In this document: positions 1 to 5,214 of the stretch, piece after piece
Layout: each line of letters begins with the position of its first letter
Numbering within the stretch: position 1 is the first letter of the stretch
NCBI GenBank assembly: GCA_028819775.1
Contig: JAPPKV010000368.1
Span: 1-5,780 of the forward strand
Source of the DNA: Gammaproteobacteria bacterium
Lineage (GTDB): Bacteria > Pseudomonadota > Gammaproteobacteria > Pseudomonadales > Azotimanducaceae_A
Direction of reading: 5' to 3'
Length of the DNA: 5,780 nt
Translations under genes and position numbers: made by a program
Notes under the pieces: model-generated
What the model was told of the DNA's origin: nothing
The model's database searches: none
The model's input: the letters and a program-made list of their open reading frames with translations, nothing else

Positions 1-1070
1 GCGCAGGTTTCAGCGCGGCGCACGGGCTCGTCGGCCTTCTCGACCTGTGTCTCGCCATCCGTCTGTCGCAACGCATCACCCATCACGTGCGCGGCGAACT
101 GTTCTCGCGGCTGTCCCGCCAGCCGCTGACAAGCGCGAACCTGCAGCGTTCCGGCGATGCGATCTTCCGGGTGCGACGCACCGTCGATCGCGGGGATCTG
201 CTACGCGCTGACCCTGAATCCGCTTGCCATGGTGGCGAGGCGGGTGTTTTTCTCAATGGACCACGAAACAGAGCGGGCAGCGACGTCTCGCCGCGGGACA
301 CCGCCACCGGCCCTCGATCCGCTATCGCTACGCTTCGAAGGTGTTGGATTCCGCTCTCCGGACGGGCGCAGGGCTCTCGCGGACGTGAGCTTCGAGGCAG
401 GTGCCGGCCGGACTCTGGCAATCGTCGGCCCGAGCGGCGCCGGCAAGACGACGCTCGCCCAGATGATCCCCAAGTTCCTGAATCCCACCGACGGCCGGAT
501 CACGTTGAATGGCGTCGACATCGCGGAACTGGACACGACGGCCCTGCGGCGCGCGGTCGCCTACGTCTTCCAGGAACACCAACTGCTGACTGACACCGTC
601 GCCGCGAACCTGCGCATCGCGAAACCGGACGCCACCGTCGCCGAGATGGAGTCGGTCTGCCGGCTTGCCGGCGCATTGGACTTCGTGCGAGCCATGCCCG
701 ACGGGCTCGAATCGAGGGTCGGCCGAGGCGGTGGCGCGTTGTCGACGGGCCAGAAACAGCGTCTGTCCATCGCGCGTGGCCTTTTGCGAGCAGCGCCGAT
801 CCTGATCTTGGATGAACCGACAGCCGCCCTCGACCCGGAGACGGAACGTGCCTTGTTGGATGCCCTGTCCGCTTCCGGCCAGGATCGCCTGACCCTCGTG
901 ATTGCGCACCGTTGTCGACCATCGAACGGGCCGACCGCATCGTATACCTCGACCGGGGACAACTCGTCGAGACCGGCAGCCCCGAAGAGTTGATGGCGAA
1001 GCCGGACGGCGTGTACCGGCGGTTCGTCGAGTTGGGGGGAGCGCATCCGCAGCGTAAGATCCAAGGATGA
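1..1070 (+). pseudogene. ABC exporter half-transporter (membrane domain + ATPase), broken, 5' end outside window
   Basis: An intact homologue would be a homodimeric or heterodimeric inner-membrane exporter driven by ATP. Bases 3 to about 176 (frame 3) encode membrane-domain sequence: an HVRGELFSRL helix and RSGDAIFRV, the counterpart of the 'TGD-R' coupling-helix region of MsbA-like proteins. From about 178 the family pattern continues in frame 1 as DAPSIAGICY, so a few bases are missing. At about 237, NPLAMVA joins directly to RRVFFSMDHETE, which resembles the linker just before the ATPase domain. From family knowledge about 165 residues (TM4-TM6) are absent. The ATPase domain follows and is complete to the H-loop. 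At about 911 one base is lost; from 912 frame 3 reads LSTIERADRIVYLDRGQLVETG and runs to TGA 1068-1070. Two frameshifts plus a large deletion make it almost certainly non-functional. The substrate cannot be told. Confidence 0.85.
256..993 (+). CDS. Surviving reading frame of the ABC ATPase domain (part of the broken exporter gene)
   Basis: This is the longest open piece of the broken gene and is what a gene caller would report. The same frame is open from an ATG at 157, but bases 157-177 are out of frame with the real coding sequence. ATG 256 is the start nearest the domain. All ATPase landmarks are present: Walker A GPSGAGKTT (427-453), Q-loop in VFQEHQLL, signature LSTGQ (739-753; usually LSGGQ), Walker B ILILDEPTAALD (799-834), and the H-loop His (907-909). 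After HR at 912 the frame reads an unrelated tail to a stop at 991-993. The true last 50 or so residues lie in the next frame. Without a membrane domain, any product would be a soluble ATPase fragment lacking its normal C terminus. The well-kept motifs suggest the damage is recent. Confidence 0.6.
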   Translation: MDHETERAATSRRGTPPPALDPLSLRFEGVGFRSPDGRRALADVSFEAGAGRTLAIVGPSGAGKTTLAQMIPKFLNPTDGRITLNGVDIAELDTTALRRAVAYVFQEHQLLTDTVAANLRIAKPDATVAEMESVCRLAGALDFVRAMPDGLESRVGRGGGALSTGQKQRLSIARGLLRAAPILILDEPTAALDPETERALLDALSASGQDRLTLVIAHRCRPSNGPTASYTSTGDNSSRPAAPKS

Positions 1071-1459
1071 ACATCGGCGGTAACCTCGGCCGTCACGGTC
1101 GGCCTAGCCGGTCGCCGGGGTTTTGGCTTGTCGTCTGCACACTTCTCGCAACGGCCGCCCAAGGCTCGGACTGGGTCGAGAAGCGAACGGCACGGGACCG
1201 CGAGGGGGTCTACGAGTCGGGGTTCGCGATGCGCATCGTCGACGACCAAGGCCGACACGTGCGCGCATACATGTGGGTTTCTGCCATTGACGAGGGCGTG
1301 GGTGGTCGTGTGTTGTACGGCTCTCCGACGGATCCCCTCGACTGGACCCGGTATCGAGGGATCTCCAGCCCCTCATCCGGTGCGAATCCGTATCGATCCG
1401 CCCGACCAGCTTCGTCCGCGCGACATTCTGCTGCCGAGAATCTCAAACGATCTGGCTGA
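1067..1459 (+). CDS. N-terminal fragment of the secreted protein, with signal peptide
   Basis: The signal peptide has a basic n-region (Arg9, Arg12, Arg15), a hydrophobic core about residues 19-31 (FWLVVCTLLATAA), and likely cleavage after Ala30 or Gly33. Cys24 lacks a small residue at -1, so this is not a lipobox. The mature start (SDWVEKR) leads into strand-like sequence (MRIVDDQG, RAYMWVSAI) that is convincing to about codon 98 (TRYRG). Beyond the CCCC run at 1369-1372 the frame reads Ser/Ala/Arg-rich filler to a stop at 1457-1459. The proper continuation is in frame 3. No good Shine-Dalgarno sits at normal spacing before ATG 1067 (AAGG is directly adjacent), in line with coupling to the upstream gene. 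Confidence 0.6.
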   Translation: MNIGGNLGRHGRPSRSPGFWLVVCTLLATAAQGSDWVEKRTARDREGVYESGFAMRIVDDQGRHVRAYMWVSAIDEGVGGRVLYGSPTDPLDWTRYRGISSPSSGANPYRSARPASSARHSAAENLKRSG

Positions 1460-3287
1460 CCTCGGATTGGTTGCGCTTAGCCGCAACTACGTCGTGGCCG
1501 GACTCGTCTCCGAGGCAGGCAAGGACGGCGGCACCCGGCGTGTGCCGTCGGGTCGAATATCGCTACGCGCCTTGTCGGATGGTAGGGAGCTGGCGTTCGG
1601 GGACGTCCGGTGGGGTCGTTTTTGGTTGGACAACTTCGACATCGAGCCGATGGAGATTGTATTCGCCCGGACTCCGAAGGCGGAGCCGACATCCGAATAC
1701 CGCTCGCCGTTTGGGGTAGATCCCGAGCAGATCCATCGAAATCTGAGGCTGACGGCCATACGCGAAGCGGAAGGTGGCATGCTCCGGATTGAGGAGCGTG
1801 CGGGCGTCTTTGCGATGCCGCGAGAGAACGAGCACCGACTCTCCATGAGCCTATCTTCCGCCAACGGTGTTCCTCTCGTGGGCCTGCCAATTACCGTACC
1901 CCGCAAGTTCAACCCGCAACATCGCCAATTCGTTACCGATGACATGGGTGGCCTCTCGGTGGACATACGCGGCATCCCCGAACGGGCCTATATCGAAACA
2001 CCGGGCGGTCGCGTCGCGCTCCTGGCTACGCCGGCACTGGGCTTCGAGGACGACGTACCGTTCCAGGTCGTGGACTTTAGGGAGCACTTGGATGTCGTGT
2101 TGCCGACCCTTGGTTGGATCGACCTGCGAGTTCGGGGGATCTCGCCAGGGTACGTGACGTTTTCTTGGTTGGATCCCCATGGGTGGCGCTATCTGCATAG
2201 GGACATGGTGGAGCGGGTTTTCGGTCGGCCGACGGTTCGGACGTTGGTTCGCGCAACTGCCGCGGATTCGGGGGTCCATATATCCCGGGTCGCTCCCTAC
2301 CCGCCGGATTCGAGCCCGTTGTCGTTCGACTTTGCCGCGGATGAACCGCACCTGCTGTTGGTGGTTCACGACGGCCGACCTGTGGACCGGGCGACAGTCG
2401 ATATCGTCGACGCGGCGCCAACCCATCTGCCACAAGTCGGCGTGCGCCATCGGGCGCCTGAGCTTTTCTTGGATCGGGTCCGGACGGACATCAAAGGTCG
2501 CGTCGAACTTCTGGGTGATCCGCAGGCCCTCTACGTCGCCTACGTGTACCGCGCTGGTTTCGAGCCTGCCCGTGTCGCTTTGCGCGCTGGTGAGCTCGCG
2601 CGGGTCTCACCCCGGAAACGCAATGTTCCGGTCGAGTTCACGGGTTTGCATGCAGGCGAACAGCTGCGGTTGCGGGAGGCCGGCCGGGACTCGCTGGTCG
2701 GGGTGCGGGGCGTGGTCGATGAAGGTCCGGCGACCGTATCACTCGCGCCAGGCGCTTACGATGCCACCGTTGAGACCGGGGACGGCGTGATCCTTCGGGG
2801 GACCTCGTTCACTGTGGCCGAGCCGCAGACGGTCGACTTGGCCGTGGATCGCCGGGCTCGGGTACTGCTTACGCTTCCTGGCCTGCACGAACCGAATTCG
2901 TCGAATGAGGAAAGCGACCCGCGTCGCGGCCTTCCCCATGGCTGGTTCGCGGGGGTGACCCGGCCGACACCCGCGTGGTCGCCATTGGAGAATGCTCCGT
3001 CCTCGAGTGGTTGGATGCGTCGTCGGTCTACTGGAGTTGGCACGACGGGATCCGGTGCTGAAGCGTCGGATCCGGGTGGCGACGGGCACCGCGAACACCT
3101 TGAGATTCGGCTACCCGGAAGTGGACGGTGGATGGTGCATGTGGGTTCCGAACAGCGTTCCGTCGGTCACTTCTTCTTTACGGAAGTCGAGGTTCCCGCG
3201 AACGGCACGAGGACGGTTGAACTGCCGACCCTAGACGCGTCGTTGACGCCTCGCCGCCTGAGGAGGATGATTTGGAAGACAATCTAG
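1371..3287 (+). CDS. Central fragment of the secreted protein (beta-rich modules)
   Basis: This frame is open back to an ATG at 1128, but bases 1128 to about 1370 are a shadow of the N-terminal fragment. Authentic sequence begins near VRIRIDPPDQLRPRD. From there to about 2890 the translation is convincing, with repeated strand-turn-strand units such as GVPLVGLPITV, TDDMGGLSVDIRG, FREHLDVVLP, HDGRPVDRATVDIVD and ALYVAYVYRAGFEPARVAL. This is the pattern of carboxypeptidase-regulatory-like or other Ig-like domains. Between about 2945 and 3125 the frame turns Ser/Gly/Arg-rich and loses its G/C third-position bias, while other frames gain it, so that part is probably not the native sequence. It is convincing again from RWMVHVG to EVEVPANGTRTVELP, then ends at TAG 3285-3287 after another frame change. 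Confidence 0.6.
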   Translation, partial: PHPVRIRIDPPDQLRPRDILLPRISNDLADLGLVALSRNYVVAGLVSEAGKDGGTRRVPSGRISLRALSDGRELAFGDVRWGRFWLDNFDIEPMEIVFARTPKAEPTSEYRSPFGVDPEQIHRNLRLTAIREAEGGMLRIEERAGVFAMPRENEHRLSMSLSSANGVPLVGLPITVPRKFNPQHRQFVTDDMGGLSVDIRGIPERAYIETPGGRVALLATPALGFEDDVPFQVVDFREHLDVVLPTLGWIDLRVRGISPGYVTFSWLDPHGWRYLHRDMVERVFGRPTVRTLVRATAADSGVHISRVAPYPPDSSPLSFDFAADEPHLLLVVHDGRPVDRATVDIVDAAPTHLPQVGVRHRAPELFLDRVRTDIKGRVELLGDPQALYVAYVYRAGFEPARVALRAGELARVSPRKRNVPVEFTGLHAGEQLRLREAGRDSLVGVRGVVDEGPATVSLAPGAYDATVETGDGVILRGTSFTVAEPQTVDLAVDRRARVLLTLPGLHEPNSSNEESDPRRGLPHGWFAGVTRPTPAWSPLENAPSSSGWMRRRSTGVGTTGSGAEASDPGGDGHREHLEIRLPGSGRWMVHVGSEQRSVGHFFFTEVEVPANGTRTVELPTLDASLTPRRLRRMIWKTI

Positions 3288-3835
3288 GGGGCGGCGCGGG
3301 CCCGCGCATGATGCTGATTGCGGCTGAGGGCGGAGCGATGGGCTGGAACGCGGTGGGCTGTTTTCCGAAACGCGACGCTCGTGGAGGTTCCGCCCAACGC
3401 GACTGCCTTTTCGATGGGTTACCGCCTGGGACCTACTACGTCTTCCGCCGTTTCGTCGACCAAACTATCTCAGGCGGAGTCGAGGTTTCCCTCCGTGCTG
3501 GCAAGACTACGCGGCTGGGCGTCGGCGCCGACGACGCGGTGGCGTGGACGGTCGAGGTTGAGGATGCCGATGGTCGTCCGGTGACCGACCAGATCCTGCG
3601 TATCCGCAATCGATTTTATGAAGTGTCGTTGGCGGGCTTGGATGCCGGGACGCGGAACGCTTCGAATCCGCAACCGGATCCACGCTCTCGTCGACTCCGT
3701 GGCAACCCCGTCACCTTCGGTTCGATCCGCCCCGGCTGGCTGGAATTGACTGTCGAAGATCCGGCAGGCTCGGCGGCGCACTATCTCCGCAAGGCGGAAC
3801 GCGGCAAGACACTGCGTCTAGTCATCGGCCTGTGA
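3245..3835 (+). CDS. C-terminal fragment of the secreted protein
   Basis: Frame 2 is open from 3221 and carries the continuation of the protein to TGA 3833-3835. A TTG at 3272 could formally start a 187-residue ORF, but no ribosome site or natural N terminus is seen there, and the preceding VELPTLDAS segment belongs directly upstream. The fragment holds one clear carboxypeptidase-regulatory-like module (CLFDGLPPGTYYVFRRF, then GGVEVSLRAGKTTRLGV) and a final module beginning WTVEVEDADGRPVTDQ and ending WLELTVEDPAG ... GKTLRLVIGL. The 'DGRPV ... GLPPGTY ... V-x-L-x-x-G-x-T' order is typical of such folds. The last residues end on a beta-strand with no sorting signal or membrane anchor. Confidence 0.6.
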   Translation, partial: DASPPEEDDLEDNLGGGAGPRMMLIAAEGGAMGWNAVGCFPKRDARGGSAQRDCLFDGLPPGTYYVFRRFVDQTISGGVEVSLRAGKTTRLGVGADDAVAWTVEVEDADGRPVTDQILRIRNRFYEVSLAGLDAGTRNASNPQPDPRSRRLRGNPVTFGSIRPGWLELTVEDPAGSAAHYLRKAERGKTLRLVIGL

Positions 3836-3854
3836 TGGCTATGCGATCACCGGC
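3828..3854. terminator. Possible shared hairpin between convergent genes
   Basis: The arms GTGAT (3832-3836) and ATCAC (3846-3850) pair around a 9-base loop. After one T-C mismatch three more G-C pairs extend the stem (3828-3830 with 3852-3854). The hairpin covers the 11-base gap between the two operons and includes both stop codons. There is no T-run on either side, so a classical intrinsic terminator is not supported. It could be chance in GC-rich DNA. Confidence 0.2.
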
Positions 3855-4434
3855 GTCTGTCAAGCGTCCAGATGAACGCTTGCACGGGTTTCCTCAGCCA
3901 GAGCCCGCCGCCTACCGGTTCGAAGTAACGACCGAGCCGACGCCGATACCAGCGGTTCGAGCGCAGGTAAACGTCGGTGTCGGTACGCACCGGATCGCAA
4001 AGGTCCCGGTCTTCGAGGGTCAGCGCGCCGAAGTAGAGCGCACGACGCGTCAGTTTGCCGAGGGTTTTGATTGCCTCGGCGGCCAGGTCGTCTTGGAGGT
4101 AGGACAGCACGTCGTAGCAGATCACGAGGTCGTACCGACGAGCGGTGGGGAAATCCGGCAGCGATCCGACCGTCCAGCCGAGGGCCTCACAAACATAGGG
4201 GCTTGACTCCACGCCGACTGTCCGAGCCTTGGGAAAAGCTGCGGCCAGTGCCGCCAACAGCCGCCCCAGCCCGCAACCGATGTCGAGCACGCTCTTCACG
4301 GGGACTTCCAGGTGGCGCAGGTAGGCCGCGATGAACTCGCCTTGGCGTTGTACTTCCCGCGGACTGCAGACCCGGGTGGCGGGGTTCCGGTAGTAGCGGT
4401 CGTAGTAGGCCTTGTCGAAGCGGACCGGGTTCAC
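3847..4434 (-). CDS. Class I SAM-dependent methyltransferase
   Basis: The product is a soluble methyltransferase of 195 residues that transfers a methyl group from S-adenosylmethionine; the acceptor is unknown. Motif I is VLDIGCGLGRLLAAL (residues 49-63). The acidic end of strand 2 is GVESSPY (Glu76, ribose contact). The post-motif strand is YDLVICYDVLSYL (101-113), typical of the Methyltransf_11/25/UbiE-like fold. The N terminus FDKAYYDRYYRNP resembles the 'F-x-x-x-YY-x-x-Y' opening common in such enzymes. The frame stays open upstream to an ATG at 4575, but that extension lies entirely over the neighbouring small gene and reads as Thr/Pro/Arg-rich filler. I therefore choose GTG at 4434-4432, which overlaps the TGA of the upstream gene (GTGA) and implies translational coupling. 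It is the last gene of its operon and ends tail to tail with the + operon. Confidence 0.85.
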   Translation of the reverse strand: MNPVRFDKAYYDRYYRNPATRVCSPREVQRQGEFIAAYLRHLEVPVKSVLDIGCGLGRLLAALAAAFPKARTVGVESSPYVCEALGWTVGSLPDFPTARRYDLVICYDVLSYLQDDLAAEAIKTLGKLTRRALYFGALTLEDRDLCDPVRTDTDVYLRSNRWYRRRLGRYFEPVGGGLWLRKPVQAFIWTLDRRR

Positions 4435-4628
4435 GGCGGTCGCCGGAGCAGCTCCGGGTTCTCCCGTTCCAGACGGGCGCGGTCGAGCCGTGCCAGCAGT
4501 CGTTCCTTTTCGGGGTCGCGCGGTCGCCTTCCGACACGTCGTCCCGGTGGCTCCGATGCAAGGATCTTCGCCCAACGCTCGCGCTTGCGGCGCCTGACCT
4601 CGGCTTGGAAATCATCGTAGTCGATCAC
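4431..4628 (-). CDS. Small arginine-rich protein of unknown function (65 aa)
   Basis: I do not recognise this family. The start GTG (4628-4626) overlaps the TGA of the nucleotidyltransferase-like gene, and its own TGA overlaps the start of the methyltransferase. It thus fits exactly between two coupled genes, the best evidence that it is real. Upstream of the GTG, GGATGAG lies at a plausible ribosome-binding distance. The protein opens with an acidic MIDYDDF, then is dense in charge (17 Arg, 3 Lys, 13 Asp/Glu). Two likely helices, about residues 7-25 and 39-56, are separated by a Pro/Gly/Arg linker (PPGRRVGRRPRDP). It has no signal peptide, membrane segment or Cys/His zinc site. A role as a partner or nucleic-acid-binding accessory of the nucleotidyltransferase is inferred only from position and charge. 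Confidence 0.7.
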   Translation of the reverse strand: MIDYDDFQAEVRRRKRERWAKILASEPPGRRVGRRPRDPEKERLLARLDRARLERENPELLRRPP

Positions 4629-5188
4629 GTGCCGGACTCATCCGCGAGTTGGGCCACGGCATCGACCTCTTCCGCGACGTGCTTGGTCCGGTCGCGCAGG
4701 TACTGCCAGTCGATTCGGTCCGCGTAGAGTAGCGCCAGCCGACGGGCCCAGCGTTCGTCCTCGCCGCTTTGCCAATGGACCCACGCGCGCAGGCGATCGA
4801 GCAGCAGGTCTTCGATGCCGACTACGACGACGCGCAGACCATCGACCTCGACCTCGGTTCTCGACGCGTTCTCGCCCGGTAGGCCAGCGGGGGCCGGCGC
4901 CTCGAATAGCAGGTCGAGATCGTCTCGAATCCAGTACCGTCCTTCCTTCGTGAAGCCCATCTCGGCGAAAGCGGCATCGACTTCAGGACCGGAGGGCAAG
5001 GCCAAATCGACGTCGCTGGTGGCGTAGCCGCCCGCCGTATAGAACTCCAACGCGCCACCGCCAACGAGGACGGGCTCGATGCCGTGCGGCGCGAGCGCCC
5101 TGGTCAACACCCCGAGTGCGATCATGCGTCGCCTTCTCGGATTGTCTACGTTGCGTAGACCGTCAAGGAGGGCTTGCGCTTGGCTCAT
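4625..5188 (-). CDS. MNT-fold nucleotidyltransferase-like protein (DUF6036/AbiEii-like)
   Basis: A 187-residue cytoplasmic protein. Residues 42-63 read VGGGALEFY ... ATSDVDLAL, matching the polymerase-beta-type minimal nucleotidyltransferase pattern G-[GS] followed by D-x-D (Asp59, Asp61). A third acidic residue is likely Asp92 in DDLDLLFEAP. The C-terminal part (IEDLLLDRLRAWVHW ... DRIDWQYLRDR) matches the helical tail usual in DUF6036/AbiEii-like proteins. Such proteins can transfer a nucleotide to a protein or RNA target, and some relatives are toxins; the target here is unknown. The ATG at 5188 lies 26 bases after the dehydrogenase stop, with no strong Shine-Dalgarno. An internal Met22 is possible but would drop a helix. 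Its stop overlaps the next start (GTGA). Neither an AbiEi-type antitoxin nor a HEPN gene is next to it. Confidence 0.8.
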   Translation of the reverse strand: MSQAQALLDGLRNVDNPRRRRMIALGVLTRALAPHGIEPVLVGGGALEFYTAGGYATSDVDLALPSGPEVDAAFAEMGFTKEGRYWIRDDLDLLFEAPAPAGLPGENASRTEVEVDGLRVVVVGIEDLLLDRLRAWVHWQSGEDERWARRLALLYADRIDWQYLRDRTKHVAEEVDAVAQLADESGT

Positions 5189-5214
5189 CGGGGTCCGCGT
5201 CGGTGCGTTGGGAT

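Larger units (their letters stand above)
1067..3835 (+). pseudogene. Large secreted multi-domain protein with carboxypeptidase-regulatory-like/Ig-like modules, frameshifted
   Basis: One gene, read across frames 2, 3, (2, 1, 3) and 2, would give about 923 codons. It opens at ATG 1067, whose bases overlap the TGA of the ABC gene (ATGA), so the two were probably translationally coupled. The N terminus has a signal peptide, so the product is exported. The body is rich in beta-strand patterns with periodic module signatures: 'GRPV-x-xATVDIVD ... TD-x-x-GRVEL' near 2370-2520, LAPGAYDATVE near 2740-2775, and FDGLPPGTYYV near 3410-3445. These resemble carboxypeptidase regulatory-like or transthyretin-like folds, which usually build surface or periplasmic adhesion and carbohydrate-binding proteins. 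No catalytic domain is recognisable. The family assignment is by pattern only. Several frame changes mean it is either a pseudogene or a region of poor sequence. Confidence 0.7.

Noticed and set aside
328..1258. Long - strand ORFs opposite the ABC gene (328-1074 and 500-1258)
   Set aside because: Their translations are Arg/Pro/Gly-rich with no domain, and they lie opposite a clear ABC ATPase. They are shadows in GC-rich DNA.
905..1385. Programmed ribosomal frameshifting in the ABC or secreted-protein gene
   Set aside because: No slippery heptamer or clear downstream structure is seen at either site, and the number of shifts plus the large deletion fit decay better.
3048..3075. Direct repeat GGATCCGG at 3048-3055 and 3068-3075
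   Set aside because: It is only 8 bases, and the flanking bases differ, so it is not a duplication. It lies near a suspected frameshift but does not explain it.
3832..4206. + strand ORF of 124 codons after the secreted protein
   Set aside because: It runs antisense to the methyltransferase catalytic region, and its translation has no recognisable domain.
4435..4575. N-terminal extension of the methyltransferase to an ATG at 4575
   Set aside because: The added residues are Thr/Pro/Arg-rich and overlap the small coupled gene; GTG 4434 gives a GTGA overlap and a normal family start.
4625..5188. Classical AbiEi/AbiEii or HEPN/MNT toxin-antitoxin pair
   Set aside because: The neighbours are a dehydrogenase and a small Arg-rich protein. 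Neither shows a winged-helix antitoxin or the HEPN R-x4-6-H motif.
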